In this document: one piece after another, positions 10,815 to 24,106 of the stretch
Position numbering within the stretch: the stretch's first letter is position 1
Layout: every line of letters begins with the position of its first letter
Source of the DNA: Neospora caninum Liverpool
Taxonomy: Eukaryota; Apicomplexa; Conoidasida; Eucoccidiorida; Sarcocystidae
Assembly: GCF_000208865.1 (NCBI RefSeq)
Contig: NC_018394.1
Coordinates: forward strand, 248,001 to 312,000
Length of the DNA: 64,000 nt
Direction of reading: 5' to 3'
Program-made: the position numbers and the translations under genes
The notes under the pieces: model-generated
Database searches by the model: none
Told to the model about the DNA's origin: nothing
The model's input: only the letters and a program-made list of their open reading frames with translations

Positions 10815-13624
10815 CGCAGTGTGTGGACTCTGGCGGTTTGAGTGTCTTCTTCCGAGCACTGCGGGACCGGCGAAGAAAGTGGTTTTCCGTTCCGGTGCTT
10901 GTGCGGTTGGGCTCCGGCGCGTGTTTTCTTTTCGATTGATTCGGGCACAACAAACGAGGAGGGGGGGGGGGGGTTGGAGGCATGCAGCCTGACACACTGG
11001 CAAGAACCCATCTGGAAGGGAAGCATATGGTGTCCTCTCACCTCCAGAGAACGCGAGAGAAGAACCCTGGGTCGCGATTCCTCTGGGCAACGGAGAGAGC
11101 TGAAGCTTTTGGGGAGTCTTTGGTGAACGCCGTGAGGCGTTCCCGGATTTCCTCCGAAATTGCAGAGCCGTCGTGGCGCCGCATCCCGTCTCAAGTGTCT
11201 CGATATCAAGAGCCTCTGGCGTGCGCGAAATGACGTCGCAGTTTCTAGTTTACAGTCACGGGGCTTTACGCATAGGTGACTGTGTGCCCGGAAACACTCT
11301 GTTTTCTTTACACGCGGGACAGGAACCGGTCAAGACCAAATGAAGATTGTATGCCACACTTCCGTTCTTTCTGTCAGTGCGAGTTAGCGCCTCTACAGCG
11401 TAATGTCGTTGGATAGAACGCGTGTGTTTTCTGTCCGTACAAGAAGAGATCACAGGTTTTCTCGCTGCGCTGGCTCGACCTCAAGGTCACGTATCATCTG
11501 CTACAGAAACTCGGCGTGTCAAAGAGAATCGCCGGGAAGGGATTCGTGCCTGGAGGGGTAAACGAAAACCGAGGAGTCACAAAGAGGTTCGGCGCACCGT
11601 CTGCGATTTTCTTTCGCACACCGCCTCGGACAGCGTTATGCTGAGGGCCAGAAGCCCTACGAGTTAAAAAACTACAGTTGGGTGCGGGACGTTTCCACCA
11701 CGCGTAGGCAGGTGTTCCAAACAACTCGGTTCCATTTCGTTCAGCGTCGTGCGGTGAAACGAAAGGAATCTTTTCCCACGGCATTGAACTCTAGAGAGGA
11801 GTCACCAAAGCACGCGACTTTCAACACGAACGCCGCCTCATCACGGGGGCGGTGTGCGTGCGCCAGCTTTTTTCAGAAGTCAGTCTCTGGAGCGAACGCG
11901 ATGACGCCCGCTGTCAGGCTCGCGATTGTTGCCTCGGAAGGCGCCTCAAGCTTTGTTCTTTTCCTCCTCGAGTGTCCTGTACGCAGGTCAAAACGATAAA
12001 CAAAAAACCATCGATGCTGGCACAGGGAACAGACGCACGAAATGCGATTATGGCGCGCGCGGTGAAGCTCTGCACAGTATGCAATGTGAAAAAACGGGGA
12101 AGGATGCTACACTTGCCAAGTGTGCATATTTGTGCACCACAGCTTTTTTTTTTCTACTCCGGTCCACGCTCTCGGAAGGGCCGGTACCGAGAACCCGCGC
12201 CTTCACGTAGTCCCAAGTCACCTGGGACATATTCCCCTTTTCCACAAGGCATGGGGCGTCCTTCCATCAGCCGCGTGACGGAGCGGGGCTACTCTGGTCA
12301 GTGGGCGAGTGCGGAAGGACGGTGAAGGGCCAACTTTTTCACTTCGTAGACGGTGGACCGTTGAGGAGTCTTGTTCGGTGTGTTACTTACGCTTGGAAAG
12401 CCTCTAGGACGCTGAACGAGAAACAATACGAAAAACACGACAGGCACGAGCCGGCGTGAGAAGCGAGGTGGATAATGAAGAGGACTCCAGTGATGAGACA
12501 GAGACAACCAAAAGTTCTTTATGATTGCTGTGTGGTCTCAAAGTACCAGGTTTTGCCATGTGACCTATATTTGTAGTATAACGGGACATTAGACCGAACC
12601 TGCGATAGATAAATATATCTTGGATGCTTGTATATTAGCAGCTAAATGTCAATCAAACATGCAGATTTTTGGTTTTGGCCTGGAACCTGAGGCGCCTCGA
12701 AGGGTATTCGTCACTTTTTCAACTGGCGTTGTCATTTCCTTCTCGTCGTCCGTTTTCCTGTCCCAAATTGCGGCGCTCTGTTTTGCTGGGTTTACCTGTC
12801 GTGGACGTCAGGTGGTATGGCGGGTCCGTGGCTGCTTTGGCAGCATTCGACGGAAAGCTCGAGTTTGCCTGCAACGCAGATTTCGGACCCGCAAAAATAA
12901 ACAGTCAGCTTCCAACCTGAAGAGGTATGCCCCGCGCAAGTCGCGACGCGGGGGATTCTATGTTAAATTTTCGCTCACCGGGTTTGATGCTCTCATCGCC
13001 GCCTTGAACCGGTTTGAGATCCAGGACCGTCGACTGGTACGTCTGAAAGGACGACACACAAAGTCCGGGATCCTTGCCGTTGATCCCAACGAATCTTGCA
13101 GGAACACTTCTGCATGTAGCAGATACCCGGTTCCGTTCCTTGCCTCCGTGTCGGTGTCCGAGGGACAGGTACACGCACCTACGCCTGTAGCCGTCGTTGA
13201 ATACTCATGCCTCCCACGAGCTGTCCTGAAGTGCCCATCAAAAATCTACGGTCCCCTTCTCGGTGACTGTATCTCCCCCAGAGTGCTCTCTTCCTTCAAG
13301 AATATTTAACTCGGTCGTAGAGGTTGAAAGTAAAAACTAACAAGAGTGGAAAAACGCTCACATGCACAGGAAACTATTTGCTGCTCAGCGTAAGATCCAC
13401 TCTGGCCGACTGCTTCTGTGCCCGAAGAGAGAACTACGATTTTCGGTTCCCTCCTCCCTGGTAGGAGCCAAGCTCTCACTTTGTGGTTTGATCGAGCAGG
13501 AGAAAGGGCACGCCGTCCCCCCATTGTCAAATTCTTACCACCCTCCACAATGCCTGCACCACAAAACACTTGCTGACCATTTTCCACAATCCCTCGGCTC
13601 TGGGCTAGTAGCGTAGCCACCTAC
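10815..13624. other. Spacer without a supported gene; includes a G13 run
   Basis: This follows the HCA59-family stop codon. It holds a 13-G homopolymer at 10961-10973 and otherwise unremarkable sequence with short conflicting open frames. A minus-strand stretch at about 12971-13118 ends at a good GTGAGC donor (frame ...GGDESIKP) and might be another exon of the secreted-protein gene upstream, but its starting phase does not fit the exon before it, so it is not called. Confidence 0.5.
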
Positions 13625-16047
13625 TTTGCACTTGTCCATGAAGAAAGAATCGGAATAGCCAATTCCAACGAGCGCAATATCCCTCGATCTCTTTCCGTCC
13701 GCTTCCACATAAGTCGTGCTGATGGCGCAGACGTAAAACCGCAGGCGCTTGCTGGGATCCGCCACGGGCAAAATCATTTGGCTGTTCTTGAGGTCGACGT
13801 TCCAAACGTTGCCAACAAACCGGCCAGGGAACACACGTGTTCTCGCACGTTTATGTTTCATCACCTGCACACCGTATGGCAGCAGGCATCAGCAGAGACT
13901 GACGCCTCAAAGAAAGCATGAAGGCGAACGTTATCGCTTACAACTGGACGCCTCTGATCCTCCTGCGGCCAAACCCCCCCTGTCCGTGCCCGCCGGAGAA
14001 AGGGGGAGGGGTGATGGACCCAATTTTGGCGGCGGCAAGCGCCGCGAAAAAATCCATACTGTGAGCCTCACCTCATTCAAGTCATCATTCTCGAACACAG
14101 CAGCGACGAAAAAGTCTCTGCGGTCTGGGGACTTCAGCTCCGGCATGGAAACGAATCTGCGGAGCACACACCATAAACCACCCACACCATGCAGGACGTT
14201 GCCTTCTTGCACAGACGGGGAACTCTAGACGGTTCAAAAACCTGCAAAAACGTGATTCGCTGGGAATCCTCGGCATCGGATGCCTATCAGACGACGCCAG
14301 CCGTCAGGGTGATCCACATCTGAAAAAAAGGACGAGGCTCGCGCCTGCGTGTGTGTACGATTCCTTTGCAAGACCAGTGGACGGAAGCTACCGCTTACGT
14401 CAGGCTATTGAATTTCACAATGACTTTAGTGGGGGGAAGGTCCGAAGCGAGAGGATCTCCCTTCGCGGCGCCGCTAGCGGTGTCCTTCTTGAGGCCACCC
14501 CTCGCTGCAGATACACACCAACAACCGACAGAACTCTGAGAGAGCTTCAGAAAGCGCGTTTTTACGCGCCTCTTTGCCATGCGCGCCTTCACAGGATTTG
14601 CTCCTCTCTGGAGAGGGGTTTCAGCACCAGCATAGATCGCCGGCTGTCTTGATAAGTCTTGATCCCAGGCGCACGCTCAGGGATCAGCGTTGTCAGGTCA
14701 ATCCCAGAGTATCAAATGGGCTTTGCAGCGCTACTGCCTCCAGCTGCTGCTTCTTGCAAAGTATTCAAGCCAAGAATAAACAAAGATTGACGATCAGGAA
14801 TAGCGGCGCTCACGCACATCCCCAACCTGGCTACCACGCCACAAGTTGTTCGCACATGAGGGACGGAGATTGTGCACTGGCGAGAGCCCGCCCTGACGGG
14901 GACTGAACTGCTTGGTTAAACCTTTTTTTCTTCCAAGAGCGCGAAATGGCGAAAAGGCCACGGTTCAGCACGTCACTCAAAACATGAACTGTGCACCTGC
15001 AGTCCCAGATATCTCTCGAGTGCCGCCAGCTTCTTGGGTGCCTTTTGCTCGGCGCGTGTGCCCTAGCCGCTCACCTGCGTTCAGGCCTTGAAACTGGCCG
15101 CCGTACGACGGATTGTACGACATCTTGTTTTTCTTTGAACAAATCACTCAAGGCAACGCTCTGGAATAGTGAGAGCCTGCTTGTCTCTCAAAAGAAACAG
15201 TCAGCTCTCTCGCAAGTGCTTTCGTCGCGGCTCAGCAAGGTCAATCGGAAATAACGCAAGCGCGCAGTTTTTGCTTCCTCTTCTCGCCTGAAAAAGGAAA
15301 CGTTGCGGGGGTCCCGGAGAACTTGATGCTTTTAAAAGGACGTACCTGCAGGGCGAAAAGATGTTCGTGAAAATGTAGCGGCACTTGTTCTGCAAAAAAC
15401 TTTCGTCGCCCGCGTAGTCACTTGTTGAGAGAGCACGCACAACCCACTCGTCGATTGCCTCGGCTCGGGTAGCCGCGGCGGTTCAGTGTGTGCCCGGGGC
15501 CTTGGTGAAAGATTCGAAGCGTGGAGAACGGATTCACTTTAACGATCGCCGTACGTTTTCGCTAGAGCCTATCCATCAAATCTGGAACAGAGGATAAGGA
15601 TTTTATTTCTGCCGGAGTAGGCAAGACTCCCATTTTTACTCGCGCGAGTTTTTTGACAGTCCGCACGCGGCTCTATGCGACCTTTCGACAACATCTCCGA
15701 TTCCAAGCGCATATCGACACTGCTCTTTCTTGAGTTGAAACAGTTGTCCGCGGCGATGTAAGTCCCCGCTTGGTTCTGGTAAGACTCCCTGAACGCGGGG
15801 GAGCGGAGGTTTCTTCCGTCTCGGTGAGAAGTGGAAGATCCGGCCTCTCAAACTCGATTCCGCGTGGCAACAGGTCCAGCAAATTGCGACTGTTTCTACG
15901 GCCAGTCGGTTTCCTAGCGACGAACAAATTCCGCGTCCTAGCCACAGGCATCACACACAACCACAAAAGGAGCTGAAACGTCGCACACACGGTTGGGAAA
16001 ATCCCGTTTCTTGCCATTCGCTCAGGAGCTCGAGTTGTTGTGGCCAT
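13625..16047 (-). CDS. Multi-exon gene for a predicted secreted protein of unknown family (partial model)
   Basis: The first exon begins at Met 16047 or 16017; its N-terminus carries a hydrophobic segment (IFPTVCATFQLLLWLCVMPVA) typical of a signal peptide, then a basic region. Later exons chain in phase: 15389-15346 (NKCRYIFTNIFSPC), 14156-14072 (FVSMPELKSPDRRDFF) and 13864-13625 (80 residues, including RFVGNVWNVDLKNSQMILPV, RFYVCAISTTYV and DIALVGIGY). Donors are GTACGT, GTGAGG and GTAGGT; acceptors are preceded by pyrimidine tracts. The donor of the first exon and any exons after 13625 are unresolved, and exons between 15346 and 14156 may be missing (an open stretch at 14252-14319 is one candidate). 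I do not recognise the fold. The cysteines and secretion signal fit a surface or secretory-organelle protein, but that is inference. Confidence 0.45.
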
Positions 16048-17914
16048 CGTAAGCCGGGAAACGCTGTGTAGTGCGTGGACAGGAACAGGCTCTCGATGCC
16101 ACGACACACGTTTTATCCCGCCTGTTAGCGGGAATATCCCGGAAAAGCAAGAAGTACCGCTTCCAGTAGTTCATCAGAAGCCTTCCCAGTCTCAGTTGTG
16201 GAGGTTGACTTTCATTTGAGATTGTCGATTCGACGACTCTTTCAAATAACGGACTCCCTGAGGGAGACGCCTCTTTGAAATGTGAGAAGAAGAAGCTGGG
16301 AGCTCCAGCGAAAGCATTCCAGCGCCTATGGACAATTTCCGAGCTTAAAGAGCGTGCTGTATCGACTAAAGGGTGGCATCTGCGTAGGTCCAACTATATC
16401 CCTCTGGGTTTTTTCTCTTGGGAACTCGTTGCGGGCGGCCAGGCAGGCCCCACCCACGGAGTGCCGCATGCAAAATGAAGCGTGGCGCCGAAGGCCCGAT
16501 TCACACCTTTTTCCCCATCATGCGTTCTGTAACTTGCTCGAGAGTGCTTCGGCCAGCGTACTGACAAGATATTCTAGGTGACTCGCTCTCTGCAGTTCTG
16601 TCTCTCCTTCCCTTCTGTGCTCTCCTCACGCTTATCAGTCACCGGAGATTCAGCGGCACGAACTTGCCGTACACAGCAGCTACGATGTTCTGCTAACACA
16701 ATAGAACTTGGAGCCGGTAAGCAAGACAGTCAAGAATTGGCGTCAGTGGAGAGCAAGTCGTTCGTCTGCCGTTCGCGACAGTCTTCATTGCCGCATTTCT
16801 GGGACAGTGCGACACTGAGTTTTAGAGAGGACATAAAACTCTGCGTCCAGTCACTCAGCACTGTTCAGCGAGAGGGAGAGACATCAGACATGCACTGAAC
16901 GGGCGAGGCACTGAGCAGCGTGGATGTCGCAGGCTGCGAGTGCCAGGGACGTGTCAGGGAATTTTCAGCAGGCCGTTTGTCGCGGACCACCTTCCCTGTA
17001 GAAGCAGCAAGCTGTCGCGTGCACAAGAAACGCTTTCCCAATATAGAAAGTGACGTTCGTCCACGAGAAAAGCCCCGGAGTGAGGCAGTTTGTTTGCACG
17101 TCGTGCGAGGCACATCCCGCCGCTGCAACTCAGGGTTCGCCTCAGGCTCTGCACTCTCTCTCCTAGGCTTTACCCAACGCAGGCAAACGCACGACGAGTC
17201 CTGTTGCATCTTGCAGCTTCTGCCGGTGAGAAAATGCCCAAAACTCGACACCCACCGTCACCGGGTAGGGTCCGACCATGCCCATTCCTCGGGTCCGGTC
17301 GGCCATCGGGCTCTGTTTGAAGGCGCCCAAGGCGGTTTCCAATACGGGCCGAGCCAGTGCCACTTGCCGCTCTTTCCACGCATCTGCAAAACGCGTGGAG
17401 ACAGTCACACAGACACACACACGCACAGTCACACACGCACACAGACACGCATGCACACTCCCCGCTTGATTCCCCGTTCCTCGAGACTCTCCTCTCCTCG
17501 GTGGCGCGCAACCACGACAAACCGGAGACGGAACGGCCGAGTCGCCAGTTCGCCGCAATTCTGAGCACGCAGAGTCGGCCGCTGGAGCAGTGGAGAGGCG
17601 TTTCAACGTGGGGATCGCCGTCAAACACCCAGCGGAGTCGAGGGCTGCTTGTACGATGCGCCCTGACACCAACTCGCGCGCCCCTGAACTCTCTGGTCCT
17701 CACATGTGGGTGGGCCACGAAAAATGCGGATGTGTCGCACGGAACACGACGGGACACTGCATGCACGGCCTCACCATGATAGGCTTTCCGCCAGGCCGCG
17801 CTCGCGTGTGCGGGAAGACGACTGGGACGAACCCGTCGGTGCCGAGCTGCAGCGAAAAGGACAAACACCCGACACTCTGGCTGTAACGCAGAACCGCCCA
17901 CGCGTCGAACGCTC
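16048..17914. other. Spacer without a supported gene; CA repeat
   Basis: Short open frames conflict between strands and none shows family similarity. A (CA)n-rich stretch lies at about 17405-17460. A minus-strand frame around 17280-17395 (DAWKERQVALARPVLETALG) looks like possible protein and follows a TTTTGCAG acceptor, but I could not attach it to a gene. Confidence 0.45.
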
Positions 17915-20900
17915 TCACTCTGATAAACGGACACCTTTACTGACCCAGGATGAAGCGACGAGCTGTGCTCCACCCCAGCCGCGCCCTCCGACGCTGGTTT
18001 CTGTGTCGCTTCGCGCCTCTGCAGCCGCCCCGGCAAGAAAGCGAATTGAGGCTTTCCCCCGGCCCTGACATCCGTCCCCATCGGCGTGCGTGAACTGTAC
18101 CACGACTGGATCGACACTCTTGCGGATACACGCCGGCGCCGCCGAGTCCTTTGTCAACTCGGCAAACGTGCGAGGATCCCTGAACTTACCACGACTTCCA
18201 ACTCGGCACGGCTGCGCTGCACTGCAGGGTGTTTCGCGCCTGAAAACGAACGTTTGCGATCGCACATCCGACAATCACCTCGTGAAACCGTCGTGCGTGG
18301 AAACCCGGGACCGCAGACGATCTTTCCAGGTTTGTCTTGGCCAGCTGGAGTTTTGCGTCCTCATGCCCCTTTCTTTTTCCGAACCAAAGGCGCACCTCCG
18401 TCGAAACCGGCCTGCGTCCGATTCTAAAAAGCAGGCAGGGCCTCCCCGCGTGCTCCCAAGGCTCTCTCGCGTTTCCCCACTGCGTCTCCCGCTCCAGCCC
18501 CTTCGGCGCACCTTCTCTCGACCTCTAAAAGTACCAGCGAAAAAACTGCACGAACCGGTTCCTTCTTTGAAACCCGCCCTGGTCAGGTTCCCGCACTGCT
18601 GCGCGTTTTTAACTCACCCAGAGCCATGTACATGGCCATGACGAGGGCCCTCGCCGGCCAGCCGGCTCGGGCGCAAGTCATCTGGTCAAAGAGATCTTCC
18701 GTTCCGTTTCCTCCGATTCTGTCGTGCGAAGCATCCACTTCGTGAAGCGTCGCTTCGTCATCTCGCCACTTTCCAAGAACGTGCGCCGGCGCTGTGTCGC
18801 GCCGTCCAGCCGCGCCCTGGCACTCGAGGCGGTAGGCGCGGACGGCTAGCCCCAAGGCCTCGTCGTGCCCTCCCTGGTGAAAGCGCCGGGCGGCTTTGAG
18901 GCGGTGGAGACGACTCGCAGTTCGGAGGGGACAGGAAAGAAGAGAACTCGAGGAGAGAAAGAAGACTGAAGGCCTATACCTGGCGAGATCTGCCGCAGCA
19001 CAAAAAGCCAGCAGACACCCGGAAAGCCCACGACGCTCGTCACCCATGCGCTCTCTGGCCTCGGCGCCGCTCGCATGCAGAGCCCGTGCACTGACGGTCG
19101 GTTTTTTACCAGGGCGTTCCTTCAATACAAACGCAGAGCTCCAGTTAAGGCGTTCCAAGACCGCGTGCCCCGAGCGACAGAGGCAGGCTCCTTCGAATTC
19201 GAAGAGCGGACGGTGCCGAGCCGCGTTTCCAGCTAACAACCCGCGAAATGAAGAACCCGAGGGGTCGTGCAGGACCAAAGACGCGAACCACTGGAGCATC
19301 TGTGCAACTCAGAGTCCGCCTCTCACCTCGCTCGTTTTTCGTGGTCACATGCGCGAAGTGCACGGCTTCATCCAACGGCCTGACCGGTTCCTCGGCTTCG
19401 AGGACCTCGCGCAGTGCTTCGGAAAACGAAGCGCTCACAGCTCCCCACTCGGCGGGTTCGTCTCCGTCCAGGCGACTCATCCACAGATCCAGCTCCTACG
19501 CGACAGCCAAACACCACACACGTCGCTTCACTCCTCTCCAGAACATAGCGCAGACCGAGCTCGCCGAGAGGTGCGGACGGCGCCGCGTGCGAGAGAGAAA
19601 AATCGCCCGCATCTCCACCAGCGGGGCGGAGACCGGGGATAAGCTAAACCCGCCGTCATGCACTCGGCGAGGACGCCGAGCGAAAGGACGCATTCCCCCC
19701 TTCCGCTGGGGCATCCAGGCACGCGCAATTGCGGGGTAGCGAGAAGTTCACATGGAGGACATACGCACGACTCTATGTGTTCCAGGGTCCCTGCGGGGAG
19801 CAATCCCCGAAGGAGAACGTCCAGCGGCCGGCTAGGGTGCGGAATTCCTGCTTTCCGAGCAACACCCGCGACTCCTTTCTGTCGGTCTCACCTGGAGATT
19901 TGCGCGTTCGTGGTCAAAAAGCGCGACTGTGGCGCGTGCTAGGAGGCGCGCGCACGCCGGACTCGTCTCCAGTTCATCCCAGAAACCTCCGCGATCGTAG
20001 AGCGAAGCCCATTGCTCCGCAGCGCCAGTTTTTCTCCGAGTTCGAAGCGTTTCCGCAGCCGTCACGCTTCGCGCCCCGTGCCTAGACGCGGCGGCAGCTT
20101 CTGCAGGGTGGAGGCTCTCGGGAAGACTCAGGGCGCCGCCGAGGATTTCAGTGAGAACAGCCTGACAGCAAAAACCGTGGAAAAGCATAGCGCGCACTCT
20201 CTTCTTTCCCAGTTCTGTCGCCAAGACAGGAGATTCACAAGCGTCACGTATTTTAGGTCTCCAATGCGAGGCGCTGGGAACTCCACGGCAACGCCAACGT
20301 CACCGTTACAGGCTTTGCCGAGGTCGAGACCTCTGTCCGTGCGACCTGAAATTCGCGCTTTCCGGTTCGTTGTCTCAAAAAACGGTCCAGGATGGAGGCT
20401 CGTAACTTCGCGTGGGCTTTTCATGACCATCATGTTAAGTGCATTAAGTATAGTGGTGTCCAGCGTGAGTGTCGTTCGGAGAACCCGTCTGCATGCCTTT
20501 TTGCATGAAGATTTTGCGCAACGCTCCCAGCGCACACGTACAACTATATCTATATATCTCTACATCTATCTATCTATCCATATATATATATATATTTATA
20601 TGTATATATATATATATATATACATATTTATATGTATATATATATATGTATATATATGTATATATATATATATCTGTACACGTGTGGTGTGACGGCGTGG
20701 AAAAGCGTGGGTCTCTGGACGCGCGTCTCCACGTCATAAATGCATCCAGGTCGATGTGCACACAGCTTCACATATACATATGCCTGTACATGCAGTGGAT
20801 CCACTGAAGAGTTTTGCGCCTCTGTTTTTGTCGCGCGCGCACGCGGCGCAGGACTTACAGTGAGAGCCTTCCTGTCCGGCGGTGTGCCTCGTGTAAGTCG

Positions 20901-23900
20901 TAGCTGCACTGGGAAGGCAACAGAGCCGTGAGGTGACAAACACGGAAACGCCAGCTTGGGACTTCGCCCCCGAGGATGACAAAAAATAGCTCCGGTCCAG
21001 CGATGGAGACATCCCTCGGAGCAACTCCGTGTACACCCTGTGGAGTGCTCGGCGGCGAACCACGTGAGCGGTCCAGTTAGGACCGACAGTTCATCTGGTC
21101 TCTGCTGGCACACAAAAAGTTGGGTTTTGTAATCCCACACAGTCAAAGTGTAAAAGGGGAGTCCACCCCCGTCTAAAGTTAGCATGCATGCACAGCTTCG
21201 TTTTGCCTCTCTTTTCCCTCTGAAGGCGCAACGAGCGAAAAGAGAAAAGGAGACTCGAACTAGCCGCTGTCTTACGCTCTGCGAACAGTCTTCGGCCTCC
21301 TGTCAGCACGGCGTCTTCTCTGCGGCAGTCCGTAGCCAGCTAAAAAAACACAGCCCAGAAGCAGGGGAAAAAACTGCGTGGATCTTAACGACCTGGGCTC
21401 TGGAACACCCAGGGCCTCTGAAGGACACGGGGACTTGGAGAAAGCACTGCGAATCGCATGCACATTTTGGCGCTTTCCTCCTGCGCAGCTCTTTGATTTT
21501 TTCGGCGAAACACGTCGCGCACCCTCATTTGCGTCGCCGAGGGAACCGTCCGAGCGCCCCGTCAGACCGTGGCCCACACAAAACCGCATGCAGCTTCGTC
21601 TCTCGCCGTGGGTGTTGCCGGTTTCTGCGGCAACTGTCTCGTGGAACGGCGCCTGCTGGCAGCAGGCCTGTCTACTCTACGCGCTGACACGAATTCCACA
21701 CTATGCTCAAGAAACGTGATGACGCGATTCCGATCTGTCTGTCTCCAGCGCGACGGCGCCGGTCGGAGGTTCTGCTATTTGCCGCAGAAGAGCCCGATTG
21801 AGAAGCGCGCGCGCCCGACTGTCTCAGAGACAGGGGGACACACTGCTTTAAACAGGCCAGACGGGGGCGAAACCTCACAGAGCAAATTCGTTACCTCGTC
21901 GTTCAGTCGCTGGACTTCCTCGGCTTGCCGCTGCGCCATCGCGGCTTCCAATCGGGTGAGGAGACACTGCACGTCTTTCCGTTCGGCCCACGCCCCTGCG
22001 AGCGCGACTGCCTCTGTCGCCGTGGTGCGTTTGGAGCCCAAAGCGGAGACCCCGGCGAAAGGCCCTCCCTGGAGACCGCTGGCTGCCTCAGCTCGAGCCT
22101 CGTTCACAGCCTCGGCTGCCTTGTGTGGCGCGACGCGCGAAAACGCCGTTTTCTCCTCCTGGGAAGGCCCCGAGGCCTCGGCGAGGTCGGCAGCCTCGCG
22201 CAGGAATCGGAGAAGCGCGGCGTCCGACGCGCCAGGCGCCAGGACTGAGAGAAGAGACAGGAGACAGGGGTCGCATGCGCACGCTTCTGCTCTCGTCATT
22301 CGAAAGGGTGTAGAGAGACGTTTTGCAAACGGCGGAGAGACACAAACTCGGATGCGTTGCCAGTCACCACTCTGGCCGAGCGCAGAACTTACCTGAGTAC
22401 ATTTTTCGACGGTAGAAGCACACCAGTGAGGGAACAGAAGGGAGAGCGAGGAACGCAGCCAGCTGAGGCTCGGACGAGGCGTCGACAGTGACAAATTCAA
22501 AAGGCAGGGCGCGGTGCTGCGCCGGAGACAAGACCGGCTCACGCGAAGAAAGAACGGAACCTGCCGAGTGTGCCTGCGCTTGCTCACAGCCACCCTCGGC
22601 TGGGGGAGGTCGGGCACCCGGCAGAAGGAAGAGCCTCGGGAGGAGGCTTCGAAGGAAAAGCGAGAGCGACGCAGAGGCCGACGGGCACGTGGCTCCCATC
22701 CTGAGAAGCGACGGGGCGGGGAACGGAAACAAGAGGAACGCGAGGTAGGGGCGTAAACGGCGACAAGGCACAGAGCGGAGGCTCGCGGGTAAGAAACGTT
22801 TAAAGGGGAGAGATTACCAGCGCTCGCAAAAAAAGTTGACGTTCACAACAGTTTCTTCTCTGGGGCTCTCACCTCTGCCGGACTGCCTTCTTTCGTGTGT
22901 GTGTGTGTGTGTGTGTGTGTGGCTTTTTGTCGATTCTCCCCTTGGTATCTGCTGTCTTCCAGTGCATCTTCTGTCCCTTGCCGTGGAACCCCTTCCTTTT
23001 TTCGATCCTTACGGCACCTCTCGCGCCTCTCAGCCGTTTTTTGTCTGGTGCTTCCCCTTACACAAGTGTTTTCCCTTCTCTCGTCTCTCCTCCGTCGCTC
23101 GTTCTCCTCTTTGCCATGTGTCTCTGTCCTCTTGTCTCCGCTTTTCTTCCTCTTTGGTGTCTTGTCTTCCTTACGTGGCGACATGAACGAGAACAACCGT
23201 GACGTGCTTGGTTCCGCCTCCGTCTGCTCTTCGCGATTCACTCTGCGCTACCCTCGCAGAAACGCAGTTGGGTCCGGTTGAACGCTGCGCCTTCCAGGAA
23301 CTTCTCGCTAGCCAGTGAGCGCTCTCGTCTGTCAGTCTCTCTGTAACGATCTCCGGCGCTATCTCTTCCGTTTCGGTCGCGGCCTCGTCTGTGGGGTGTG
23401 GGGTCTCTGCGGCCACCTCGCGCGGTGACGGGGGCGCCCGAGGAGACACCTGTCCCCCACCCGTCTCCGGCGAGGATACAGGCCTCTTGGCCCTTGCGCC
23501 GACAAGGTTCTCGACCGCACGAAACAGTTTGAACCGCCCGCTGGCAGGCGCATTCTGGGAAGGCTCTATTCTGCTCGAGGACAGAGTCTTCTTTCCGTCA
23601 CTCGAACCGGCGTCCTGAGAGAAGAGCCGTCGCTCCTCTGCGACACAACGCTGCGCTCGAAGCAATTCGGACCCGACATTTCTGTGGGTACCGAGGGTGG
23701 GAGAGGAACAAGGCAGAGAGCGACACGTGTGGAACGGGGGACGAGAAGACGAACAATGGAAAGAGCAGTCTACACGGCGTAGCTGGTGAGCGAGGCCTTC
23801 AGGAAAGAGGAGGTTCTTTTGAGGAAAGGAACATGGTGCAAAAGACAGATGGGCAGAAGGCGAGGCCTGCAGTCGAAGAGGTTTCTGGGCTTCCTTGAGG

Positions 23901-24106
23901 CAATCGCCGGAGGAGCGGAAAGGAGAGAGAAGCGAGTGAAGGGACGAAGACGGGGAGAAACGCCCGCGTGTAGACATCTTGAAGGCGAAAGAAGAAAACG
24001 GGGGAGCATGGCTGTCGAGGAAAGCCGAGCTCGCTCGAGAAAAAGCGAGAGGGGAGTTGGGAGGAGAACTACCCTGTCGCTGACAGGTGAGAAAGGAGCC
24101 TCGCAT
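17915..24106 (-). CDS. Thioredoxin-fold protein with TPR-like C-terminal region, YbbN/CnoX-like
   Basis: Nine exons: 24106-23175, 22874-22818, 22700-22393, 22244-21895, 20161-19892, 19495-19327, 18893-18618, 18239-18190 and, less certainly, 18064-17915. Phases chain throughout, giving about 853 residues, or 810 from the second Met at 23977. The N-terminal 290 residues are Ser/Arg-rich and look like an organelle presequence plus disordered region. A thioredoxin fold follows: [30 protein letters not shown], and the cis-proline strand [16 protein letters not shown], with [12 protein letters not shown] as last helix. No CxxC is visible where the active site should be, and a variable insertion interrupts the fold. 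Exons 4-8 carry helical TPR-like segments ([37 protein letters not shown]) as in YbbN proteins. A chaperone-like mitochondrial role is inference. Intron 20162-21894 contains a TA tract and could hide an exon. Confidence 0.72.
20537..20681. repeat. (TA)n/(GTATA)n microsatellite
   Basis: About 145 bp of TA, TATC and GTATA units in the long intron 20162-21894 of the thioredoxin-like gene. Confidence 0.9.
22894..22920. repeat. (GT)n microsatellite
   Basis: GT dinucleotide run in the intron just 5' (gene sense) of the acceptor at 22875 of the thioredoxin-like gene. On the transcribed strand it is a CA run next to the splice acceptor. Confidence 0.85.

Noticed and set aside
17170..18117. 315-codon minus-strand frame
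   Set aside because: Runs across CA repeats and is out of phase with the thioredoxin-like exons. Only short pieces look like protein.
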